A DNA stretch of 64,000 bases from Amaranthus tricolor (lineage: Eukaryota; Streptophyta; Magnoliopsida; Caryophyllales; Amaranthaceae), in assembly GCF_026212465.1 (NCBI RefSeq), contig NC_080048.1:22121732-22185731 (forward strand), in the 5' to 3' direction. Within the stretch, counting starts at the first letter, position 1. Each line of letters opens with the position of its first letter. The notes under the pieces are model-generated. The model did no database searches. It worked only from the letters and a program-made list of their open reading frames with translations, and had not been told where the DNA came from. The translations under genes and the position numbers were made by a program. Below are positions 23,601-36,000 of this stretch, piece after piece.

Positions 23601-25566
23601 CATGGTTTGTTTGGCATGAAAATCGCACACAACACTATTTGGTATATATTATTCTGTTAAAATAGTTTGAATCAAAAACAATATTCATATGCTTCAAATT
23701 GGGTGCAAAGTTGCGTTCTTATAGTTTTTAAAGTGGTTTTGGCACGTTCTCGCATGAAGTAGTTCAAACCTGGTTTATTTGGCATCAAACTTTGCAGAAA
23801 ACACTATTTGGTATATATATAGTATTGTGTTGAAAGGGGTTAAAATAGAAAACAATAGGCTTATTCTTGAAGTTACGTACTTAGTGTCGTTTTTAAGGTT
23901 TTTTAAGCGTTATGGGTACTTTCTAGCATTAAGTAGTTCAAACTGGGATTGTTTGGCATCAAACCTGGAACACAACACTATTTGGTATATATTGTTGCGT
24001 TTAAATGATTAGAATTAAAAACAATAGTCATATGCTTGAAAATACATGCTAATTTCTCTTTATTAAGTTTTTTAGGCGTTTTTTGCACTTTCTCGCATAA
24101 AGTAGTTCAAACATGGTTTGTTTGGAATTAAACTTGACACAGAACATTATTTGGTATTATTATTTTATGCGAATTGTTAGAATCGAAAACAATAGTCATA
24201 TGCTTGAAATTACGTGCTATGTTCCTTTGAAAGGTTTTTTAAGCAATTTTGGCACTTTCTCGCATAGAGTAGTTCAAACTATGTTTTTTTGGCATTTAAC
24301 TCGACACGAAACACTAATTTGTATCTATTATTGTGTTGAAATGATTAGAATCGAAAACAATAGTCATATGCTTGAAATTATGTGCTAAGTTTCGTTTTTA
24401 AGTTTTTTTAAGCGTTTTTCGCACTTTCTCGCATAAAATAGTTCAAACTTGGTTTGTTTGGCATTAAACTCGGCGGACAACACAATTTGGTATTTATAGT
24501 ATTGTGTTGAAATGGTTAGAATATAAAAATTAGTCATCTGCTTGAAATTTCATGGTTAGTTGCATTTTTAATATTTTTTTTGCGTTTTTGGCACTTTCTC
24601 GCATAAAGTAGTTCAAACTTGGTTTGTTTGGCATGAAAATGGGCAAAAAACACTATTTGGCTTTATTATTGTATTGAAATGGTTCGAATCGAAAATAATA
24701 GTCATGTGCTTGATATAACGTGCTTTGTTCCATTTAAAGAATTTTTCAGCGTTTTTGGCACTTTCTCGCATAAAGTAGTTCAAACTTGGTTTGTTTGGCG
24801 TGAAACTCGGCACACAATACTATTTGGTATATATAGTATTGTGTTCCTCTCAAAGGTTTTATTAAGCTGTTTTGGCACTTTCTCGCATAAAGTACTTGAA
24901 ACTTGGTTTGTTCGGCATGAAACTTAGCCCACAACACTATTAGGTATATATTATTGTGTTGAATTTTTTAGGATCGAAAACAATAGTCATATGCTGTAAA
25001 TTACGTGCTAAGTTGCGTTTATAAGCTTTTTAAGAATATTTGGCACTTTCTCGCATCAAGTAGTTCAAACTTAGTTTGTTTGGCATGAGACTTGGCCTAC
25101 AACACTTTTTGGTATATATTATTGTGTTGAATTTGTTAGAATTGAAAACATTAGTCATATGCTTGAAAATAGGTGCTAAGGTTCTTTTAAAGATTTTTTT
25201 GCATTTTTTGTATCTTCTCGCATAAAGTAGTTCAAACTTGGTTTGTTTGTCATGAAAGTTGGCACACAACGCTATTCGGTATATATTATTGTGTTGAATT
25301 TGTAGGAATCCGAAACCATAGTCATATGCTTGAAATTACGTGCTAAATTCCTTTCAAAGGTATTTTAAGCTTTTTTGGCACCTTCTCGCAAAATGTAGTT
25401 CATACTTGGTTTGTTTGGCATGAAATTGGGCACACAAGACTATTTGGTACATACTATTGTATTGAAATACTTAGAATTGAAAAAAAAAGTCCTATGCTCG
25501 AAATTACGTGCTGTGGTCCTTTTAAAGGTTGTTTTAATTGTTTTTGGCACTTTCTCGCATGAAGTA

Positions 25567-26735
25567 TGTTGAAATGCACAGAGTTGGTCGAATGCAACAA
25601 GACGGGGGGTGAATTGTTGTGTATCTAGCTTTACTTCGTTTTTCTTCTAATTTGCGGAATTTTAACAAACAAAATAAAGCTTAAACTTAAAAAGCAAAAG
25701 ATAAAAAGGAGACAAAGATTTTACGTGGAAACCTTCTTGGCCTAATAAGAAGGAAAACCACGACCCCTTGGGATTTCAAAATTCTCACTATGTTTTAGGC
25801 AATCAATTACAATTACATAAAACAGTTTGCTTCACTTGAAGCTTCTCTACTCTAGGCCGAATTCTCTTTCTCTACTTTCTCCGTCTCTTTCTCTTCTCTA
25901 TTCCCTTAGACTTCTCATAAGTCTAATTACAACAAAACCTCAATAACCCTTACAAGGCCAATTCTCAAGAGGATAAAAATTAAAATAATTACTTAAGAAA
26001 AATATACTAAATCAATGGGCATTTAAAAACAGAAAATATTTTTCTTAAATGATCTCCCTTTTATGGACACTCTTGGATTGATCATCGGTTTGAGCAAAGT
26101 TTCTCCTATTTATAGTGGGGAACAACCAGTAGTTACCTTAGACACACCTCCCACTATCATCCACGTTCTCAAAACAAAAAAATAGTGGAATTGCCAATAA
26201 ATAAATGTCCGGCTGTAATTTGCTCAAAGAGAAAAACGGTTTCCTTAAGCTAGAAATAGCATAGGAATTAAAAACACAAGATCCTAAAAAATAGGAGATC
26301 TTAATCTTAAGAAGAAAAAGTCTTAGGCTATTTTTAGATAACCTAAAAATAGTATAGCCAATTAACTTACTAATTAATTTAAGCAAATAATTTAAGATTT
26401 AACCGTTTACATCAACTAAAAACAGAATAATAAAATAACTGCAATTTTCCAGTCGATGTTTTTCTCCAGACCTGCTACGTAGGAACAGCGTACTGTCTCC
26501 AGCTTCAACTTCTGTTAGATTGTTCATTTTGGGAACAGTAGACTGTAGATCTACTTTCAACATTATAACACTTATCTAACTTCTTGGATCTTTCAGACAT
26601 GTACAACCTCCACGAATCAAGTCCTAGGCTTCATCAACGATTTCAACAAAATTGGATATATACCTACAAAAGAATCTCTAAAACATGTTTGTTTATTTAA
26701 AAGTGAAGTCATCAACAAAACCTTAAGAGCCAACA
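25567..26735 (-). mobile_element. Solo LTR (1169 bp), probably Copia, inserted in satellite
   Basis: A non-satellite block with ends TGTTG and CAACA and a 5-bp target duplication AAGTA (25562-25566, 26736-26740). Removing it restores a normal monomer. On the minus strand it reads as an LTR. A TATAAATA box lies at 26107-26114, mid-element, and the far end carries a TTCACCCCCC motif (complement near 25603-25612) typical of the 3' end of many plant Copia LTRs. There is no primer site, polypurine tract or coding region, so it is best read as the product of recombination between two LTRs. The open frame at 26138-26386 is inside the LTR and not a gene. It is a different family from the element at 9251-14215, whose LTR is only 207 bp. 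Confidence 0.85.
26107..26114 (-). promoter_or_regulatory. TATA box of the solo LTR
   Basis: TATAAATA on the minus strand, preceded by a CCCCAC stretch, placed about 620 bp from the LTR start as expected for the end of U3. It would direct transcription on the minus strand through R and U5 into satellite DNA at 25566 and below. Confidence 0.5.
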
Positions 26736-29700
26736 AAGTAGTTCAAACTTGGTTTGTTTGGCATGAAATTTAGCACAAAACACAATTTCGTATATTTTAT
26801 TGTGTCGAAATGGTTAAATTGATAACAATAGTCACATGCTTGAAATTGCGAGTTAAGTTCCTTTCAAAGGTATTATAAGCTATTTTGGCACCGTCTCACA
26901 TAAAATAGTTCAAACATGATTTTTTTGACATGAAACTAGGCACACAACACTATTTGGTATATATTATTATGTTGAAATACTTAGAATCGAGTAAAAAAGT
27001 CATGTTGAATACTATGTTTCTTTTAAATGTTTTTTAAGCGTTTTTGGCACTTTCTCGCATAATGTAGTACAAACTTAGTTTGTTTGGCATGAAACTAGGC
27101 ACACAACACTATTTGGTATATATAGTATTTTGTTAAAACGGTTTGAATAGTAAAAAATAGTCATATGCTCTAAATTACGTGCTTAGTTGCGTTGTTAAGC
27201 TTTTTTAAGCGATTTTGGCACTTTCTCGCATAGAGTAGTTCAAGCTTGGTTTCTTTGGCATGAAACTTGGCACACAACACTATTTGGTATGTATGGTTGT
27301 GTTGAATTTGTAGGGATCGAAAACAATAGTCATATGCTTGAAATTACGTGCTAATTTTCGTTTATAAGGTTTTTTGAGCATTTTTAGTACTTTCTCGCAT
27401 AGAGTAGTTTAAACTAGGTTTGTTTGGCATGAGACTCGACACACAACACTATTTGGTATATATTATTCTGTTGACATTGTTTGAATCGAAAGCAATAGTC
27501 ATATAATTGAAATTACATGCTAAGTTGCTTTAAAGGTTATTCAAGCTTTTTTTAAACAATCTGGAAATAAGTAGATCAAATTTTGTTTGTTGGGCATGAA
27601 ACTTAGCACAGAACACTATTAGGTATATATTATTTTGTTGAAATGGTTAATTCGAAAACAATAATCATATGCTAGAAATTTGGTTTTTTAAGTTGTTTTG
27701 GCACCTTCTCGCATAAATTAGTTTAAACTTGGTTTGTTTGGCATGAAACTGGGCACACAACACTATTTGGTATATATTATTATGTTAAAATACTTAGAAT
27801 CAAGAAAAAAAGTTATATGCTCGAAATTACAAGCTATGTTCCTTTTAAAGGTTTTTTAAGCGTTTTTTGCACTTTCTCACATAAAGTAGTTCAAACTTGG
27901 TTTGTTCGGCATGAAACTTGGCACACAACACTATTTGGTATATATTATTGTGTTGAATTTGTTGGAATCCAAAAAAATAGTCATATGCTTGAAATTACGT
28001 GCTAAGTTCCCTTCAAAGGTATTTTAAGCTTTTTTGGCACCTTCTCGCAAAAAGTGGTTAAAACATGGTTTATTTGGCATGAAACTGGGCACACAAGACT
28101 ATTTAGTACATATTATTGTGTTGAAATACTTAGAAATGAGAAAAAAAGTCATATGCTGGAAATTACGTGCTATGTTCCTTTTAAAGGTTTTTTAAGCATT
28201 TTTGACTCTTTCTCGTATTAAGTAGTTCAAACTTGGTTTGTTTGGCGTGAAACTTAGCACAGAACACAATTTCAAATATATTATTGTGTTGAAATGGTTA
28301 AATCGAAAACAGTAGTCATATGCTTGAAATTATGTGTTAAGTTCCTTTCAAAGGTATTTTAAGTTGTTTTGGCACCTTCTCGCATAAATTAGTTCAAACT
28401 TATTTTGTTTGGCATGAAACTTGGCACACAATGCTATTTGGTATATAATATTATGTTGAAATACTTAGAATCGAGAAAAAAAGTCATATGCTCGAAATGA
28501 CATGCTATGTTTCTTTTAATGGTTTTTTAAGCGTTTTTGTTACCTTTTATCGCATATAGTAGTTCTTTTCAAAAGTTTTCTAAGATGTTTTGGCACTTTC
28601 TCATATAGAGTAGTTCAAGTTAGTTTGTTTGGCAAAAATCTCTACACAAAACACTATTTGTTTTTACATATTATTCTGTTGAAATGATTAGCAACGAAAA
28701 CAATACTCATATAAATGAAATTACGTGCTATGTTAGTTTTTAAGGTTTTTTAATCGTTTTTCACACTTTCTCGCATAAAGTTGTTCAATGGTTCGTTTGG
28801 CATGAAACTTGGTACACAACAATATTTGGTATGTATAGTATTTTGTTGAAATGGTTAAAATAGAAAAAAAAATAGTCATATGCTTGAAATTACGTGCTTA
28901 GTTGCGTTGTTAAGCTTTTTTAAGCGATTTTGGCACTTTCTCGCATAATGTAGTTCAAACTTGGTGTTTTTGGCATGAGACTTGGCACATAACACTATTT
29001 GGTGAATATTCTTGTGTTGAATTTGTAGGAATCAAAAACAATAGTCATATGCTTGAAATTACGAGCTAAGTTGCGTTTATAAAGGTTTTTGAGCATTTTT
29101 AGCACTTTCTCGCATAAAGTAGTTCAAACTAGGTTTGTTTGGCATGAAACTCGGCACACAACACTATTTGGTATATATTATTGTATTGAAATTGTTCGAA
29201 TCGAAAATAATTGTCATATGCTTGAAATTACGTGCCAAGTTCCTTTTAAAGGTTATTCAAGCTTTATTGACACTATCAAGCAATAAGTAGATCATACTTT
29301 GTTTGTTGGGCATGAAACTTAGCACAAAACACTATTAGGTAAATATTATTTTGTTGAAATGGTTAGTTCGAGAACAATAATAATATGCTTGAAATTATGT
29401 GCTAAGTTCCTTTCAAAGGTTTTTTAAGTTGTTTTGGCACCTTCTTGCGTAAAATAGTTCAAACTTGGTTTGTTTGGCATGAAACTAGGCACACAACACT
29501 ATTTGGTATAAATTATTATATTGAAATACTTAAAATCGAGAAAAAAAGTCATATGCTCGAAATCACATGCTATGTTCCTTTTAAAGGTTATTGTGTTGAA
29601 ATGGTTTGAATATAAATCAATAGTCATATGTTTGAGATTACGTGCTTAGTTGCGTCTTTAAGGATTTTTAAGTGTTTTCGGCACTTTTTCGCATAAAGTA

Positions 29701-29899
29701 GTTTAAACTTGGTTTTTTGGCATGAAACTAAACACACAGCACTATTTGATATATATTATTGTGTTGAAATGGATAGGATCGAAAATAATAGTCATGTGCT
29801 TGAAATTACGCGCTAAGTTGCGTTTATAAGGTTTTTTGAGCGTCTATAGCACTTTCTCACATAAAATAGTTCAAACTAGGTTTTTTTTGGCACGAAACT

Positions 29900-32400
29900 T
29901 ACTACACAAAACAATTTGGTATGTATTATTGTGTTGAAATGGTTTGAATCGAAATCAATAGTTATATGCTTGAAATTACGTGATAAGTTCCTTTTCAAGG
30001 TTATTCAAGCTTTTTTGCCGCTATCTCCCATAAAGTAGATCAAACTTTGTTTGTTTGGCATGAAACATAACACACAACACTATTTGGTATATATTATTGT
30101 GTGGAAATGGTGAAATCGAAAACAATAGTCATATGCATGAAATTACGTGCTATGTTTTTTTCAAAGGTTTTTTAGGCTGTGTTGGCACTTTCTCGCATAA
30201 AGAGTACTTCAAACTAGGTTTGTTTGGCATGAAACTGGAAACATAACACAATTTGGTAATATTATTATGTTTAAATAGTTAGAATCGAAAACAATAATTA
30301 TGCATGAAAAGACATGCCAAATTGCTTTTAAATATCTTTTCAGCGTTTTGGACACTATCTTGCATAAAGTAATTAAAAGTTGGTTTTCTTAGCATGAATC
30401 TCAGCACACAACACTATTTGGTATATATTATTTTTTTGAAATAGTTAGAATCGAAAACAATATTCATATGCTTGAAATTACGTGCTAAGTTCCTTTTAAA
30501 GGTTTTTTCAGCATTTTTGGCACTTTCTCGCATAAAGTAAGTTCTAACTTGGTTTGTTTGGCATGAAACTTGGCACACAACACCATTTAGTATATATTAG
30601 TGTGTTGAATTTGTAGGAAACAAAATCAATAGTCATATGCTTTAAATCACGTGCTAAGATGTGTTTATAAAGTTACTTAAGCATTTTTAGCACTTTCTCG
30701 CATAAAATAGTTCAAATTAGATTTGATTGGCATGAAACTTAGCACACAACACTATTTGGTATGTATTATTGTGTTGAAATGGTTTGAATCAAAATCAATA
30801 GTCATAAACTTGACATTATGTCCTGTGTTCCTTTTAAGGTTATTCAAGCTTTTTTGGCACAATCTCGTATAACATAGTTCAAACTTCGTTTGTTTGGCAT
30901 GAAACTTAGCACACAACACTATTTCGTATATATATTATTGTGTGGAAATGGTGAAATCGAAAACAATAGTCATATGCATGAAATTACGTGCTATGTTCTT
31001 TTCAAAGGTTTTTTAGGCTGTGTTGGCACTTTTTCGCATAAAGTAGTTCCAACTTGGTTTGTTTTCCATGAAACTCGACACAAAACACTATTTTATATAT
31101 ATTATTGTGTTGAAGTGATTAGAATCGAAAACAATAATCATAAGCTTGAAATTACGTGCTAAGTCCCGTTTTTGACACTTTCTCGCATAAAGTAGTTCAA
31201 ACTTGGTTTGTTTGGCATGATATTCGGCACACAACACTATTTTGTATATATTATTGTGTTGAAATGATCATAATTGAAAACAATAGTCATATTCTTTAAA
31301 TTACGTGCTAAATTGCGTTTATAAAGTTCTTTAAGCATTCTTATCACTTTCTCGCATTAAGAATAGTTCAAACTAGGTTTGTTTGGCATGAAACTGGGTA
31401 CATAACACAATTTGGTATGTATTATTGTGTTTAAATAGTTAGAATCGAAAACAATAATTATGCATGAAAAGACGTGCCAAGTTCCTTTTAAAGGTCTTTT
31501 TAGCGTTTTTGACACCATCTCGCATAAAGTAGTTCAAAGTTGGTTTGCTTAGCATGAATCTCGGCACAAAACACTATTTGGTATATATTATTTTTTCGAA
31601 ATAGATAGAATCGAAAAAAGTATTCATATGCTTGAAATTACGTGCTAAGTTCCTGTTAAAGGTTTTTTCAGCAGTTTTGGCACTTTCTCGCATAAAGTAG
31701 TTCAAACTTGGTTTGTTTGGCATGAAACTTGGAACACAACACCATTAGGTGTATATTAGTGTGTCTTATAGGAATTGAAATCAATAGTCATATACTTTAA
31801 ATTACGTGCTAAGATGTGTTTATAAAGTTAAGCGTTTTTAGCACATTCTCGTATAAAGTAGTTCAAATTAGGTTTGTTTGGCATGAAACTTAGCACATAA
31901 CACTATTTGGTATGTACTATTGTGTTGAAATGGTTCGAATCAAAATCAATAGTCATAAACTTGACATTACGTCCTATGTTCCTTTTAAAGGTTATTCAAG
32001 CTTTTTTGGAACTATCTCGCATAACATAGATCAAACTTCGTTTGTTTGGCATGAAAATCAGCACATAACACTATTTGGTATATATTATTTTGTTAGAATA
32101 TTTACGTCCTAAGTACTTTTTACAGGTTTTTTCAGCGTTTTTGGCACTTTGTCGAATAAAGTAGTTCAAACTTGGTTTGTTTGGCATTATACTTAGCACA
32201 CAACACTATTTGGTATATATATTGTGTTGAAATCGTTAAATCGAAAATAATATCCATATGCATAAAATTACGTGCTATGTTCCTTTCATAGGTTTTTTAA
32301 GCTGTGTGGCACTTTCTCGCATAAAGTAGTTCCAACTTGGTTTGTTTACCATGAAACTCGACAAAAAACACTATTTTGAAGTGATTAAAATTGAAAAAAT
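29900..32400 (+). repeat. Older, diverged relatives of the 1808-bp unit (left side)
   Basis: Variant monomers characteristic of the young 1808-bp units occur here in similar order but with many substitutions. Examples are TGGTGAAATCGAAAACAAT with TGCATGAAATTACGTGC near 30110 and 30955, the shortened AAGTCCCGTTTTTGACAC monomer near 31162, the AATTATGCATGAAAAGACG type near 30298 and 31460, and the ATAGTCATAAACTTGACATTACG type near 31950. The 1808-bp unit therefore arose from a local pre-existing series. Confidence 0.65.
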
Positions 32401-33040
32401 AATCATATGCTTGTATTTACGTGCTAAGTTCCATTTTAAAGGTTTTTTTTAGCGTTTTTGACACTTTCTCGCATATAGTAGTTAAATCTTGGTTTGTTTG
32501 ACATGAAATTCGGCGCACAACACTATTTGGTATATATTACTTTGTTTGTTTTGCATGAAATTGGGTACATAACACAATTTTTTTATGCTATTGTGTTGGA
32601 ATAGTTAGAATCGAAAACAACAATTATATATTTGAAAATACGAGCCAAGATCCTTTTAAATGTTTTTTCAACGTTTTTCGCACTATCTCGCATAAAATAG
32701 TTCAATGTTGGATTGTTTGGCATGAACCTCGGCACACTGCACTATTTAGTATATATTATTGTGTTGAAATAGTCAGAATCGAAAAAAATAGTCATATGCT
32801 TGAAATTATGTGCTATGTTCCTTATAAAGGTTTTTCTGCGTTTTTGACACTTTCTCGTATAAAGTAGTTCAAACTTGGTTTTTTTAAATTCGGAACACAA
32901 CAATATTTGGTATATATAGTATTGTGTTGAAATGGTTAGAATATAAAACCATATTCATATGCTAGAAATTACGTGCTTAATTGCGTTTTTTTTGTTTTTT
33001 AAGCATTTTTTTGCACGTTCTCGCATAAATTAGTTCAAAC

Positions 33041-36000
33041 TCAGTTTTTTTGGCATCAAACTTGGAAAACATCACTTTTTGGTAAATATTATTGTGTTGA
33101 ATTGCTACAATCAAAAACAATAGTCATACGCTTGAAATTACGTGCTAAGTTGCGTTTTTAAGGTTTTTTAAGCGTTTTTGGAACTTTCTCGTATAAAGTA
33201 GTTCAAACTTTGTTTATTTAGCATAAAACTTGTCACACAACAATATTTTGTAAATATTACTGTGTTTAATATCAGCAATCGAAATCAAAGACATATGCTT
33301 CAAAATACGTGCTTGCATTCGTTTTTAAGGTTTTTTAAGTGTTCTTGGCAGTTTCTCGCATAAAGGAGTTCAAACATGGTTTGTTTGGCATGAAATTTAG
33401 TACACAACACTATTTTGGTATATATTATTGTGTTGATGGTGAAATCGAAAACAATAATCAGATGCATGAAATTACGTGCTATATTCTTTTCAATGGTTTT
33501 TTAAGCTGTGTTGGTACTTTCTCGCATAAAGTAGTTCCAACTTGGTTTGTTTTCCATGAAACTCGACACAAAACACTATTTTGTATATATTATTGTGTTG
33601 AAGTGATTAGAATCAAAAACAATAATCATATGCTTGAAATTACGTGCTAAGTTCTGTTTTTGCCACTTTCTCGCATAAAGTAGTTCAAACTTGGTTTGTT
33701 TGGCATGAAATTTGGCACACAACACTATTTTGTATATATTATTGTGTTGAAATGATCAGAATTGAAAACAATAGTCGTATTCTTGAAATTACGTGCTAAA
33801 TTGCGTTTATAAAGTTCTTTAAGCATTCTTAGCACTTTCTGGTATAAAAATAGTTCAAACTAGGTTTGTTTGGCATTAAAATGGGTACATAACACAATTT
33901 TGTATATATTATTGTGTTTAAATAGTTAGAATCGAAAACAATAATTATGCATGAAAAGACGTGCCAAGTTCCTTTTAAATGTATTTTCAGCGTTTTTGAC
34001 ACTATCTCGCATGAAGTAGTTCAAAGTTGGTTTGCTTAGCAAGTATCTCGTCACACAACACTATTTGGTATATATAAATTTTGTGAAATAGTTAGAATCG
34101 AAAAATATATTCATAAGCTTGAAATTACGTGCTAAATTGCTTTTAAAGGTTTTTCCAGCATTTTTGGCACTTTCTCGCATACAGTAGTTCAAACTTGGTT
34201 TGTTTGGCATGAAACTTGGAACACAACACCATTTGGTATATATTAGTGTGTTGAATTTTTAGGAAACAAAATCAATAGTCATATGCTTTAAATTACGTGA
34301 TAAGATGTGTTTATAAAGTTATTTAAGCATTTTTAGTACTTTCTCGCATAAAATAGTTCAAATTAGGTTTGTTTGGCATGAAACTTATCACACAACACTA
34401 TTTGGTATGTACTATTGTGTTGAAATGGTTCGAATCAAAATCAATAGTCATAAACTTGACCTTACATCCTATGTTCCTTTTAAAGGTTATTCAAGGTTTT
34501 TTGGCACTATCTCGTATAACATAGTTCAAACTTCGTTTGTTTGGCATGAAACTCGGCACATAACACTATTTGGAATATATATTATTGTGTTGAAATGGTG
34601 AAATCGAAAAAAATAGTCATATGCATGAAATTACATGCTATGTTCTTTTCAAAGGTTTTTTAGGCTGTGTTGGCACTTTCTCGCGTACAGTAGTTCCAAC
34701 TTGGTTTGTTTTCCATAAAAATTGAAATAAAACACTATTTTGTATATATTATTTTTTTGAAGTGATTAGAATCGAAAACAATAATCATATGCTTGAATTC
34801 CGTGCTAAGTTCCGTATTTGACACTTTCTCGCATAAAGTAGTTCAAACTCAGTTTTTTTGGCATCAAACTTGGAAAACATCACTTTTTGGTAAATATTAT
34901 TGTGTTGAATTGCTACAATCAAAAACAATAGTCATACGCTTGAAATTACGTGCTAAGTTGCGTTTTTAAGGTTTTTTAAGCGTTTTTGGAACTTTCTCGT
35001 ATAAAGTAGTTCAAACTTTGTTTATTTAGCATAAAACTTGTCACACAACAATATTTTGTAAATATTACTGTGTTTAATATCAGCAATCGAAATCAAAGAC
35101 ATATGCTTCAAAATACGTGCTTGCATTCGTTTTTAAGGTTTTTTAAGCGTTCTTGGCAGTTTCTCGCATAAAGGAGTTCAAACATGGTTTGTTTGGCATG
35201 AAATTTAGTACACAACACTATTTTGGTATATATTATTGTGTTGATGGTGAAATCGAAAACAATAATCAGATGCATGAAATTACGTGCTATATTCTTTTCA
35301 ATGGTTTTTTAAGCTGTGTTGGTACTTTCTCGCATAAAGTAGTTCCAACTTGGTTTGTTTTCCATGAAACTCGACACAAAACACTATTTTGTATATATTA
35401 TTGTGTTGAAGTGATTAGAATCAAAAACAATAATCATATGCTTGAAATTACGTGCTAAGTTCTGTTTTTGCCACTTTCTCGCATAAAGTAGTTCAAACTT
35501 GGTTTGTTTGGCATGAAATTTGGCACACAACACTATTTTGTATATATTATTGTGTTGAAATGATCAGAATTGAAAACAATAGTCGTATTCTTGAAATTAC
35601 GTGCTAAATTGCGTTTATAAAGTTCTTTAAGCATTCTTAGCACTTTCTGGTATAAAAATAGTTCAAACTAGGTTTGTTTGGCATTAAAATGGGTACATAA
35701 CACAATTTTGTATATATTATTGTGTTTAAATAGTTAGAATCGAAAACAATAATTATGCATGAAAAGACGTGCCAAGTTCCTTTTAAATGTATTTTCAGCG
35801 TTTTTGACACTATCTCGCATGAAGTAGTTCAAAGTTGGTTTGCTTAGCAAGTATCTCGTCACACAACACTATTTGGTATATATAAATTTTGTGAAATAGT
35901 TAGAATCGAAAAATATATTCATAAGCTTGAAATTACGTGCTAAATTGCTTTTAAAGGTTTTTCCAGCATTTTTGGCACTTTCTCGCATACAGTAGTTCAA

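Larger units (their letters stand above)
14216..25566 (+). repeat. Satellite array, segment 2 (about 169-bp monomers)
   Basis: Continuation of the same monomer family after the Copia insertion, resuming in phase at the duplicated GGTCA. It is head to tail on the plus strand except about 19077-19885, which runs in reverse as the left arm of a palindrome. About 11.3 kb, or roughly 67 monomers. It ends at the target site AAGTA (25562-25566) of the solo LTR. No genes are recognisable within it. Confidence 0.95.

Noticed and set aside
26138..26386. Minus-strand open frame of 82 codons
   Set aside because: Lies wholly inside the solo LTR across its TATA box region and resembles no protein I know.
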